Shown: piece after piece, positions 27,687-35,230 of the stretch
Numbering within the stretch: the stretch's first letter is position 1
How the letters are laid out: the number at the start of each line of letters is the position of its first letter
Source of the DNA: Alphaproteobacteria bacterium
Lineage (GTDB): Bacteria; Pseudomonadota; Alphaproteobacteria; Rhodospirillales; WMHbin7
Direction: 5' to 3'
Assembly (NCBI GenBank): GCA_015232335.1
Contig: JADFZV010000001.1
Location: forward strand, 62,001 to 126,000
Length of the DNA: 64,000 nucleotides
Notes under the pieces: model-generated
What the model was told of the DNA's origin: nothing
The model's database searches: none
Seen by the model: the letters and a program-made list of their open reading frames with translations, nothing else
Made by a program: the position numbers and the translations under genes

Positions 27687-27756
27687 GGCGAGCCAGTGGT
27701 TGAGCGATCAGGCAAGATGGCGTATGACATCCAGTATGTGTCTCGGGAGCCCATGA

Positions 27757-28722
27757 ATGGTTGGCAAGGCTTTGATCTTTGGAGTTTCAGGCCAGGACGG
27801 AGCCTATCTGGCCCGCCACCTGCTTGACAAGGGATACGAGGTGCACGGCACCTCCAGAGATGCCGATCTGGCCACTTTCTCAAAACTGAAGTCGCTGGGT
27901 ATTCATGAGCGGGTGACCACACAATCCGCCACGACAACGGATTTCAGAAGCGTTTTTCAGGCCATTACCCGCGTCGGACCAACGGAAATTTATAATTTCG
28001 CCGGTCAAAGCTCGGTCGGCCTGTCCTTCGGACAGCCTGCCGAAACGATGGAAAGCAATGTCATGGGCACCCTCAACATTTTGGAGGCGATGCGCATGCT
28101 GGGAGGGGATATTCGCTTCTACAATGCCTGTTCGTCGGAGTGTTTTGGCAATACCGAGGAAGGCGCTGCTGATGAACAAACCCTGTTTCGCCCGCGCAGC
28201 CCCTATGCCGTCGCCAAGGCAGCAGCCTTCTGGGAGGTGGCAAATTACCGGGAGGCCTATGGGCTATTCGCCTGCTCTGGCATTCTGTTCAATCACGAGT
28301 CGCCCCTCAGGCCAACGCGTTTTGTAACAAGCAAAATCATCAACGCGGTTCATCGGATAGCGCAAGGGTCTTCGGAAAAACTGGCCCTTGGAAAGCTGGG
28401 CATTCGGCGCGACTGGGGCTGGGCGCCAGAGTATGTCGATGCTATGGCGAGAATGCTTCGCCTCGATGCGCCAGAGGATTTCGTGATTGCCACTGGCGAA
28501 GACAACAGCCTGGAAGACTTCGTGGCCCAGGCTTTTGCCGAGATCGGAAAGGACTGGCGGGAATTTGTCGTGATAGACCCCACCCTGTTCCGGCCCAGCG
28601 ATCTGGATGTCAGCCGGGGCAATCCTGCCAAGGCCCAAAGAAAGCTGGGCTGGTGTGCCTCAACTCATATGCAAGGCGTCGTGCGCAAGATGCTTCAAAC
28701 TAGCAAGTCAAATCTAACATGA
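27757..28722 (+). CDS. gmd: GDP-mannose 4,6-dehydratase-like SDR
   Basis: A 321-residue extended SDR of the GMD group. Motifs: FGVSGQDGAYLARHL (the GxxGQDGxYL signature), NFAGQSSVGLSF, the catalytic strand SSECFGNTEE, SPYAVAK (Tyr/Lys) and GILFNHESPLRPTRFVTSKI, the last being nearly diagnostic for GMD. It would convert GDP-mannose to GDP-4-keto-6-deoxymannose, the precursor of GDP-fucose, GDP-rhamnose and GDP-perosamine. It is somewhat shorter than the usual 340-370 residues because the C-terminal region is compact. GGGAG lies just upstream of the ATG. It overlaps the ligase-like gene downstream by 4 bases. The perosamine-synthase-like aminotransferase at 55608 could use its product. Confidence 0.9.
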   Translation: MVGKALIFGVSGQDGAYLARHLLDKGYEVHGTSRDADLATFSKLKSLGIHERVTTQSATTTDFRSVFQAITRVGPTEIYNFAGQSSVGLSFGQPAETMESNVMGTLNILEAMRMLGGDIRFYNACSSECFGNTEEGAADEQTLFRPRSPYAVAKAAAFWEVANYREAYGLFACSGILFNHESPLRPTRFVTSKIINAVHRIAQGSSEKLALGKLGIRRDWGWAPEYVDAMARMLRLDAPEDFVIATGEDNSLEDFVAQAFAEIGKDWREFVVIDPTLFRPSDLDVSRGNPAKAQRKLGWCASTHMQGVVRKMLQTSKSNLT

Positions 28723-29945
28723 AGGAGCTGGCGACCAACGTCTCGCGCCCCATCAAGTGGGTAATGTGCGCACTATTTCTTGTTCTGCCTGTTTTCGCAG
28801 TTTACGCTAGCAAGGGAATGACAATTCTACTAATCGCTGGCGCCATAACGGTGCTCTTTGATCCCTTCCTGCGGCAAGCCACATTTCGCTCGAGCCTGCG
28901 CTGGCACCTGATAACATTTTCACCTTTGCTAGTTTACGTTCTGGCCACATCTCCTTTTGCGGTCGATCCCGTCTACAGTTTGGTCATGGTGGGCCGTCTG
29001 TTTGCCCTTCTTGTCGCTTCGATGATCCTGTGGCGCGCCTTGGGAGCTCTAGCATTTGCAGATCGGCGTCAGCTTCTGCTGTGTGCGCTGGGTGGAGGGA
29101 CTCTATTGCTTGCGCTGGTCGGACTCGAATTGGCGACAGACCTAGCTTTCATGAGATGGCTTAAGCATCTCAAGCGCGGCCCAGGACAAAACGATTACAT
29201 TACCTACATCAATAACGGAGTAGCCCTGCTCTCGCTTCTCGCCCCGGTCTTTTCGTTGTGCGCTAGGCGGTTTAAAAGCAGTTTGACAATCTTTATCTTT
29301 ATGGGCCTAACCCTTCTGGCCCTTTACCTGGGGAACGCATCGACACCTATTCTGGGATTCTTTCTAGCGGTCGCTTCGATCTTGGCCGCCTTCACTTTGG
29401 GTCGGTGGGCTTCCCGGCTGCTCGGCGTGGCGCTCGTTGCGGGCGTACTGGCCATGCCTTTTGCTTTTGAGGGTTACCTGTCTGTTCGCGGTGGCTTACA
29501 GGGCCTTGAGGACTCACTGCGCTGGTCAAGTCTGCATCGCTTATATGTTTGGACATTTGCTCTTGATCGGTGGCACGAGAAGCCGATGCTGGGCTGGGGT
29601 CTTGATTCATCTCGCGATATTCCCGGTGGCCGCGAATCACTGCCGGGCTTTGTGGGGGTCGAATTTATGCCACTTCACCCGCACAATGGCGCTCTGCAGG
29701 TTTGGCTCGAGCTAGGGTTTTTCGGAACACTCACCTATGTGTTCGTTCTTTGGCGCTTGACGCAAGCCATGGCGGGGGCGACCGAAAATAGAAATGTTTT
29801 GGCGGCAAGAATGTCCTTGCTCGGCGGATATGCGGCTCAGGGCATGCTCAGCTTCGGTTTGTGGCAGAATTGGTGGTTAGCCAGCCTGGCCTTGGGCGCT
29901 GTGCTGACGAATTTAATTGGCAAGGACGAAGCGCCGCACGAGTGA
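28719..29945 (+). CDS. Second O-antigen ligase/polymerase-like membrane protein (Wzy/WaaL family)
   Basis: A 408-residue inner-membrane protein with about 11 hydrophobic helices. The periplasmic loop shows HRLYVWTFALDRWHEKPMLG (R...W pattern), then HPHNGALQVWLELG and GLWQNWWLASLALG at the C-terminal end. These match the equivalent parts of the protein at 5822-7045. The family polymerises or ligates Und-PP-linked glycans. It overlaps the GMD-like stop by 4 bases. Having two family members in one locus suggests two different polymers or separate polymerase and ligase roles. Which does which cannot be told from sequence. Confidence 0.85.
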   Translation: MKELATNVSRPIKWVMCALFLVLPVFAVYASKGMTILLIAGAITVLFDPFLRQATFRSSLRWHLITFSPLLVYVLATSPFAVDPVYSLVMVGRLFALLVASMILWRALGALAFADRRQLLLCALGGGTLLLALVGLELATDLAFMRWLKHLKRGPGQNDYITYINNGVALLSLLAPVFSLCARRFKSSLTIFIFMGLTLLALYLGNASTPILGFFLAVASILAAFTLGRWASRLLGVALVAGVLAMPFAFEGYLSVRGGLQGLEDSLRWSSLHRLYVWTFALDRWHEKPMLGWGLDSSRDIPGGRESLPGFVGVEFMPLHPHNGALQVWLELGFFGTLTYVFVLWRLTQAMAGATENRNVLAARMSLLGGYAAQGMLSFGLWQNWWLASLALGAVLTNLIGKDEAPHE

Positions 29946-29983
29946 GTCTACTCTAGAGACTTTCCTTAGTAAACGGACGTGCG

Positions 29984-30763
29984 CTAGCGGTCTGTCGTTC
30001 GATCTTCCCCACGCAATTCGGCAGCCACCCAGATTTCTCCCCAGCGGATCAATTCCTCGGTGATTGTGAGCCCGGCGGCTTCAACTTCCTCGACAAAGGA
30101 ATCGCGCGTGTGTTCGATTTCATGGGTCGGGTCAGCTCGCCAATCGATGCCCAGCTCTTGTTTTAAGGGGATTCGCCAGTCTCGCTCAAACATTGGAACG
30201 CGTAACAGCGCTCGGTGAGCTCCGGTGAAAGCCAACAGTCGGCGCAGAAAAATCGGACGCTCGGGCAAATGTTCAAGCACATTGGAAAGGACAACAGTAT
30301 CGAATTGTCCCGACGGCAGGCCATCTCCCTGCGCATCGCCGACCGTGAAGCTCAGACGCGGATGCGAGAATCGGGCATTGGCGACGTCAATATTATCGGG
30401 GCGGAGGTCAATCCCGGTGACTAAGGCGCTTGCTTGCGAAGCCATGGCGTAAGCAAGTTGACCTTGGCCGCAGCCAACATCAAGCACACGCTCACCTTGA
30501 CGAAGCCGGGTGACAAAAAAATCGTGATAGCGCGTCAAACGATGTTTGGGATGCTCACCCTGTCCGTAATCTTTTGCTAGACGGCTTTGAAATTCGTAAA
30601 GGCGGTTGTCCAGACGGAAGAGAAAACGCAAGCCCTCGAACGCTGACAACTTTCCTACCTTTGCATTAATGGCCGTCAAGATAAGTCCTTCCAGCCAAGC
30701 CGTCGGGAGGTTGCCGCCCATCACGCGGGCGAGAGCATAGAAAAGGCGCAAAGGATGAACCAT
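29984..30763 (-). CDS. Class I SAM-dependent methyltransferase
   Basis: A 259-residue protein with a methyltransferase core: VLDVGCGQGQLAYAMA (SAM motif), TGIDLRPDNIDVA, VGDAQGDGLPSGQFDTVVLSNVLEHL and the RALLRVPMFERDW strand. An N-terminal region of about 80 residues is extra. I chose the ATG at 30763 because AAGG lies about 9 bases upstream and it clears the stop of the upstream gene at 30768; an in-frame ATG at 30799 has no ribosome site and overlaps that gene by 32 bases. It follows a GT4 gene in the same direction and converges on the ligase-like gene. It probably methylates a sugar. Confidence 0.8.
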   Translation of the reverse strand: MVHPLRLFYALARVMGGNLPTAWLEGLILTAINAKVGKLSAFEGLRFLFRLDNRLYEFQSRLAKDYGQGEHPKHRLTRYHDFFVTRLRQGERVLDVGCGQGQLAYAMASQASALVTGIDLRPDNIDVANARFSHPRLSFTVGDAQGDGLPSGQFDTVVLSNVLEHLPERPIFLRRLLAFTGAHRALLRVPMFERDWRIPLKQELGIDWRADPTHEIEHTRDSFVEEVEAAGLTITEELIRWGEIWVAAELRGEDRTTDR

Positions 30764-30767
30764 CGAA

Positions 30768-31886
30768 TCAGGCCTTAATAAGTCTTGTGTATAATGCATG
30801 CTCGTGGGCTACTACGAGGTCGAGCGCAAAAGCGCCTAATATGCGTTGCCGCGCTGCTGTGCCCAGGGATGCTCGCAAATCGTCTTGTGCCAATAAATGC
30901 TGCATGGCTTGGGCCATGGCCTGAGGGGTCGGGGCGCATAGCCAGCCTGTGCGGCCATGCTCTATCTGGCTGCTGATGCCCGGCGAGTCGGCGCCCAGGA
31001 CGGCGAGCCCGCAAGACATCGCTTCAAGCAAGGTTTTCGGATGACCTTCCCATAAAGAGGGCAGGACGAACAGCTTAGCTTGAGCCAGAACTGTCGGCAG
31101 CTCGGTATTGGGCAAGCTGGGTCGCCATTCCAAAAGGCCATGCGCCTTTGAAACAGCCAAACGAACCCGATCGGCCTGTGGCCCGTCGCCAACCAGCAAA
31201 GTCTTTGCCTTTGATATCGAAAGGGCTTCAAGCAGAGCAGAAATGTTTTTCTGCTCGGCCAAGCGTCCGATAAAAATCACGTCATACGCCGGCGTAGTAT
31301 TCGCCCGAGGCGCAAACTGCTCTGTATCGACGTAGTTAGGAATAACCTGGATGTCTACTGCTCGTGTTGGCAGCCGTTGCGCAATGTCATCGGCCATGGC
31401 CTGCGTGGTAACAACAATCGCATTGGCTTTGCCAAACAACCGCCTCTCTTGCGCGTCTTCAAGCAAATGTTCTGCTGAGCCGGGCCCATGTTGGCGCAAA
31501 GCAAAGTCTGAGGGCATGTAACCCAAGCGTGCCACCAGACGTTTGTTCCAGAGCCCAACCCCCGGCAAGGCCGCGTGAACGGAGCTAACCTGATTTGTTT
31601 TAACGATGTCGGCCCACAGAAAAGCCTTGGCATGCAAGAAAGGTAGAAATCTTTCGTAACGGCTTGGTGAAAGCCCGAACTGATTTGGAAAAATCGAAAT
31701 GCCGGGCAACTGGTCGGCGAAGCGAAGCTCACCGCGCCCGCCGTAGGTGATAAAGCCCACCTGAACACCCCGCTCTGCCAGGCGCCGGTACATGATGGTC
31801 TCTCGCTCAAACATGCCAATCCGGCTCCATTCGCCCAGCGACATGAAGCGGGAAAAAACCAGCAGCAAACGAGGGCCTGCCTTCAT
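30768..31886 (-). CDS. GT4-type glycosyltransferase
   Basis: A 372-residue GT-B enzyme of the GT4 family: an IQVIPNYVDTEQFAPRA hinge, VIFIGRLAEQKNISALLEAL at the start of the donor domain, LLVGDGPQADRVRLAV, and the acceptor/donor loop PSLWEGHPKTLLEAMSCGLA (E-x7-E type). These are standard retaining-GT4 features, so I am confident of the family. It is upstream of, and 4 bases from, the preferred methyltransferase start. A gap of 223 bases precedes it, with the SDR gene in the opposite direction, so a divergent promoter lies there. Sugar specificity is unknown. Confidence 0.9.
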   Translation of the reverse strand: MKAGPRLLLVFSRFMSLGEWSRIGMFERETIMYRRLAERGVQVGFITYGGRGELRFADQLPGISIFPNQFGLSPSRYERFLPFLHAKAFLWADIVKTNQVSSVHAALPGVGLWNKRLVARLGYMPSDFALRQHGPGSAEHLLEDAQERRLFGKANAIVVTTQAMADDIAQRLPTRAVDIQVIPNYVDTEQFAPRANTTPAYDVIFIGRLAEQKNISALLEALSISKAKTLLVGDGPQADRVRLAVSKAHGLLEWRPSLPNTELPTVLAQAKLFVLPSLWEGHPKTLLEAMSCGLAVLGADSPGISSQIEHGRTGWLCAPTPQAMAQAMQHLLAQDDLRASLGTAARQRILGAFALDLVVAHEHALYTRLIKA

Positions 31887-32109
31887 AGATACGCCGTCCT
31901 TCCTAGGAAGTTCCGCAGGTTAGCAAACTCTCCACCCTCTCTCCAGGCAGTGGAATATGGTATTATACGGGCAAAGCAGAACGGCGGCACCATCTTGATA
32001 GCCGTTTGTTGATATCGGCCGAAAGCCGAGAATTTGGGGATGAGAAGGGGGCTGCGCCCCGGCGATTCTTGGGGTATAAGGCAAGAAATTCTTGGATATA
32101 TGAGGAACT

Positions 32110-32898
32110 GTGTCAGATAGTCGTCTTTTGGGCCGCGTTGCTTTGATTACGGGAGCTTCGCGAGGAATTGGCGAAGCCGTAGCTAGGCTGTTCGCAGCCG
32201 AAGGAGCCGATCTGATCCTTCCGGCTCGTCAGCCCGAAGCGTTGGTCGGTCTTCAGAACGAGCTGGCAGAATTTGGTCGCGCGGTTCTGATCCCAAAGTA
32301 TGATCTGACAGACCGCCGCTGCTTTCCCCAAATGGCCCAGCAAATCGACAAAAGGTTCGGAAGGCTGGATATTCTCGTCGCCAATGCAGGCGTGTTGGGG
32401 CCGCTGTCTAAATTGTCCGAGATTGATGACGAGAGTTGGGACCATGCTTTTGACATCAATCTTTCGGCTAATTACAGGCTTTTGAAAAACTTAGATAGCC
32501 TGTTGCGTACATCGAAGGCCGCGCGGATTGTATTTGCAACCACCGGCGCGACTCGCAGTCCCGGGCGCCCGGAATTGGGCCCCTATACGATCAGCAAATA
32601 TGCCCTTGAAGCGATGGCCAAGACCTATGCTGCAGAAACCGCCGACACCCAAATCCGTATTAACTTAATCAATCCCGGACCAACCCGTACCAAAATGCGG
32701 GCAACGATCTGTCCCCAGGAAGACCCCCTAACCGTCAAAACACCGGCGGAGGTGGGCGGCTTCTTTCTTGACCTCTGCCTGACGGAGTGCCCCTATTCCG
32801 GTGAGATACTGGATGTTGTGATGGATGAGGGTGGGGTGGACAAGGGCACAGGGGTGACGGCGCCAAGCTTCAGAATGGCGGTGCGTAACCCATCATGA
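32110..32898 (+). CDS. SDR-family oxidoreductase, YciK-like
   Basis: A 262-residue classical short-chain dehydrogenase. Motifs: ITGASRGIGEAVARLF (glycine-rich nucleotide loop), NAGVLGPLSKL and PYTISKYALEAM (YxxxK). It resembles YciK-type proteins in length. The catalytic serine position seems altered: in the segment FATTGATR, Gly or Thr stands where Ser normally sits, 13 residues before the catalytic Tyr. That is an alignment by eye and needs care. The GTG start at 32110 is preceded by GAGGAA at a good distance. It stands alone between two spacers (223 and 188 bases) and is likely in its own transcript. Substrate unknown. Confidence 0.8.
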   Translation: MSDSRLLGRVALITGASRGIGEAVARLFAAEGADLILPARQPEALVGLQNELAEFGRAVLIPKYDLTDRRCFPQMAQQIDKRFGRLDILVANAGVLGPLSKLSEIDDESWDHAFDINLSANYRLLKNLDSLLRTSKAARIVFATTGATRSPGRPELGPYTISKYALEAMAKTYAAETADTQIRINLINPGPTRTKMRATICPQEDPLTVKTPAEVGGFFLDLCLTECPYSGEILDVVMDEGGVDKGTGVTAPSFRMAVRNPS

Positions 32899-33086
32899 GA
32901 CTTATCCAGTTTGAGGAATAACGACCTGTTTTGTTATTTGCGCAGGCTGGGGCTAGGGCGCCGCTGACCTAAATATCGCAAATAATGCCTTGGCCTCGGA
33001 TACAGGTGGCAATGTCTATTATTGATGTTCCGGTCGTGTTTGGATATGAAAAGAAAAGGAACGTATGATTTGTTGGTGGGTACCCC

Positions 33087-34316
33087 ATGAAATTGACCGC
33101 CTGCCGTCTGTGCGGCTGTGAGCATTTATCTCTCTTTCTCGATCTTGGCTTCGCCCCCCCGGCAGATGCGTTTATTACTGGGGACCGGTTAAGTGAGCCC
33201 GAGACCCATTATCCATTGCGAGTGGTTCGCTGCGATCATTGCTACTTTATCCAGCTGGATTATGTTGTTCCGCCGGACGTGCTGTACACGGTCGATTACC
33301 CCTATGAGTCTTCTATGACCAAGGCCGGCAAAGCGCATTTCGCCCGCTTTGCCGAAACTGTCGCCAAGCGGTTCGATGTTCCCAAGGGAGAGTTGGCCGT
33401 CGATATCGGCAGCAATGTCGGGGTGTTACTGAGCGGCTTTAGAGACCAAGGGCTGCGCATTCAGGGCGTCGATCCGGCCACCAACATCGCTAAGATCGCC
33501 AATGCAGAGGGAATCCCCACGATCCCTCAATTCTTTTCTGCCGATGTCGCCCGACAGATATTCTACGACCAAGGGCCTTCCCGCATCATCACCGGTACAA
33601 ATGTTTTTGCCCATATCCACGATCTTACGTCGCTGATGCAAGCGGTTGACGTTCTGCTGGCGAAGAACGGCGTCTTCATTGTCGAAGCGCCCTATTTTGT
33701 GCACTTGCTGGAAGAAAATGAATTCGACACGATCTATCACGAACACTTGTCCTACATTTCCATCAAACCGCTGGCCGCATTTTTTCACAAATGTGGCTTC
33801 GAACTGGTGGCGGGCGAGTTGCATGGCATTCACGGCGGCTCGATCCGTCTCTTCATTTGTCGCCAGGGAGCCCAGCCCGTCGATCCGTCGGTCGGCCGGT
33901 TCATCGCTGAGGAAGAAGAGAAGAACATCTATGATTTGGAAACGCTGAATCAGTTTGCCCAGCGTGTCAGGGCGAACAGGAACGCGTTGCGCCATCTGCT
34001 GCTAAGCCTGAAGGATCAGGGCAAGCGAATTGCCGGAGTTAGCGCGCCGGCCAAGGGGATGACCCTTCTTAATTACTGCGGACTTGGCAACGATATGCTG
34101 GAGTTTGTGACTGAGAAGTCGAAGTTAAAGATAGGGCGCTACACGCCGGGCGGTCATATACCGGTCAAGCCAGATTCGGCGCTGGTCGAAGAAAATATTG
34201 ACGTCGCTATTTTGCTAGCTTGGAACTTCAAAGAAGAGATCATGGCCAATCTCAGCGAGTTTCGAAGTCGCGGCGGCAAGTTCATTGTGCCCGTGCCCGT
34301 TCCCGAACTTGTCTAG
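33087..34316 (+). CDS. Sugar C-methyltransferase (TylC3/NovU-like)
   Basis: A 409-residue, three-part protein. The N-terminus binds zinc through four cysteines (C6, C9, C49, C52). The SAM domain follows with AVDIGSNVG near 104-112. The C-terminal Methyltransf_14-like domain has APAKGMTLLNYCG. The YHEHLSY stretch matches the catalytic Tyr/His region of 3-C-methyltransferases acting on dTDP-4-keto-6-deoxy sugars (TcaB9, TylC3, NovU). It probably adds a methyl to a carbon of a 4-keto sugar, making a branched deoxysugar. The likely source is one of the 4,6-dehydratases here; the cupin just downstream could act on the same intermediate. Confidence 0.88.
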   Translation: MKLTACRLCGCEHLSLFLDLGFAPPADAFITGDRLSEPETHYPLRVVRCDHCYFIQLDYVVPPDVLYTVDYPYESSMTKAGKAHFARFAETVAKRFDVPKGELAVDIGSNVGVLLSGFRDQGLRIQGVDPATNIAKIANAEGIPTIPQFFSADVARQIFYDQGPSRIITGTNVFAHIHDLTSLMQAVDVLLAKNGVFIVEAPYFVHLLEENEFDTIYHEHLSYISIKPLAAFFHKCGFELVAGELHGIHGGSIRLFICRQGAQPVDPSVGRFIAEEEEKNIYDLETLNQFAQRVRANRNALRHLLLSLKDQGKRIAGVSAPAKGMTLLNYCGLGNDMLEFVTEKSKLKIGRYTPGGHIPVKPDSALVEENIDVAILLAWNFKEEIMANLSEFRSRGGKFIVPVPVPELV

Positions 34317-34350
34317 GGCAAGAGGCCAGCATTTAGATATGTGTTAAACG

Positions 34351-34357
34351 AAGGAGG
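34351..34357 (+). promoter_or_regulatory. Strong ribosome binding site for the cupin GTG start
   Basis: AAGGAGG lies 6 bases before the GTG at 34364 and decides this non-ATG start. Confidence 0.75.
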
Positions 34358-34363
34358 ATCCGA

Positions 34364-34747
34364 GTGCTTCTAACAAAGCCCACAGTCAATTTTGCTGACG
34401 AGCGCGGGACGATCAAGGACATTATGTTTCGTGAGCCAGTAGACCATGTCACGGTCATCACGTCACGCAAGGGTGTCGTTCGCGGCAATCACTTTCACAA
34501 AGAGACGCTGCAGTGGGTCTATCTGGCAGTTGGTCGCCTACGCTCTCTAACGCGTAAGGGTGGCGAATCTGTTGCCGAGACGATCCTAGAGCCCGGCGAC
34601 CTGATTTTGACCGAGGCAGGCGAGGAGCATGCGCTCGAGGCGCTGGAAGATTCGACCTTCTACGTTTTCACGCGCGGCCCTCGGGGCGGGCAGGATTACG
34701 AAGCGGATACGTTCAGACTTGCTGAGCCTTTGCAACCCCCGGCATGA
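34364..34747 (+). CDS. Cupin-domain protein, WxcM/FdtA-like sugar isomerase candidate
   Basis: A 127-residue single cupin. It shows VRGNHFHKETLQWVYLAVG, with the paired histidines of the metal/substrate site, and later EPGDLILTEAGEEHALEALE (second cupin box). In this context such small cupins are dTDP/UDP-sugar 3,4-ketoisomerases (FdtA-like) or epimerases. The position right after the C-methyltransferase suggests work on the same 4-keto sugar, but no residue tells which reaction. The GTG start is set by a strong upstream ribosome site. A second cupin of similar type lies at 54461-54877. It has a two-His box (QHYHRET) and is the most similar protein in the window. Confidence 0.8.
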   Translation: MLLTKPTVNFADERGTIKDIMFREPVDHVTVITSRKGVVRGNHFHKETLQWVYLAVGRLRSLTRKGGESVAETILEPGDLILTEAGEEHALEALEDSTFYVFTRGPRGGQDYEADTFRLAEPLQPPA

Positions 34748-34801
34748 CAAAGTACAACCGACTCTGATCTTATACCGGTCGTTCCTACTGCAGGCTGGTA
34801 T

Positions 34802-34829
34802 TAGAGCATTGTGCGATAAATCTGACGCA
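34802..34829 (+). repeat. Left terminal inverted repeat of the MITE-like element
   Basis: Begins TAGAGCATTGTGCGATAAAT and ends at TCTGACGCA. It matches the reverse complement of 35128-35155 at 26 of 28 positions, with differences at the ninth and eleventh bases. Confidence 0.85.
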
Positions 34830-34843
34830 TTTCGCCCGAGCGA

Positions 34844-34922
34844 TTTTCCGTCGCAGGCAGGAGAAGGGTGTAGAGCGTATCGGGAATACGATCAAGCCCA
34901 TCGACGAACCTGCGACGGAAAA
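34844..34922. repeat. Internal 14-bp perfect inverted repeat in the MITE-like element
   Basis: TTTTCCGTCGCAGG at 34844-34857 pairs with CCTGCGACGGAAAA at 34909-34922. The 51-base loop contains no gene. Such a structure may be left from an earlier, nested element or may fold in RNA. Confidence 0.6.
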
Positions 34923-35127
34923 GCACCCGGCCCCCGTCGGCTTCGCCGACAGAATTTGGTTGGCCGCCATCGGCGGCATGGGCTGGACCTAGACTGGCGC
35001 CTGGGGTGTCAAGCCGCCCTGCGGGCTTTGCCCGCAAATTTACTTGGCCGTCAACGACGGCACCCGATGCACCACATCGCTTTTCGCATATTTCCTGCCA
35101 GGCGCACTCACCCAAACCCAATGAAAT

Positions 35128-35155
35128 TGCGTCAGATTTATCGCGCGATGCTCTA
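35128..35155 (-). repeat. Right terminal inverted repeat of the MITE-like element
   Basis: Read on the minus strand it begins TAGAGCATCGCGCGATAAAT and ends at TCTGACGCA, matching the left end. Confidence 0.85.
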
Positions 35156-35230
35156 GGGGTGAATCGTTCATTTAACCAAATCTGTCAGGGCTTTTAGGCC
35201 TTCAATCGGAACCGTTCCGCTGCTTCGATT

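Larger units (their letters stand above)
34802..35155. mobile_element. MITE-like element with terminal inverted repeats and possible TA target duplication
   Basis: A 354-bp stretch without a credible gene, bounded by long near-perfect inverted repeats (26 of 28 bases match, then fade). The outermost bases are TA on both sides, so a TA duplication as used by IS630/Tc1-mariner elements is possible; the element would then span 34804-35153. The interior is GC-rich with several palindromes and an additional 14-bp perfect inverted repeat. In-frame open stretches inside have no recognisable domain. It lies between the cupin gene and a convergently oriented glycosyltransferase. Confidence 0.75.

Noticed and set aside
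29946..29983. Possible terminator between the two convergent genes
   Set aside because: Only a 5-bp imperfect stem without a clear T run; too weak to report.
34629..35156. Open frames inside the MITE-like element (106 to 175 codons)
   Set aside because: They cross palindromic repeats, have no ribosome site and no recognisable domain.
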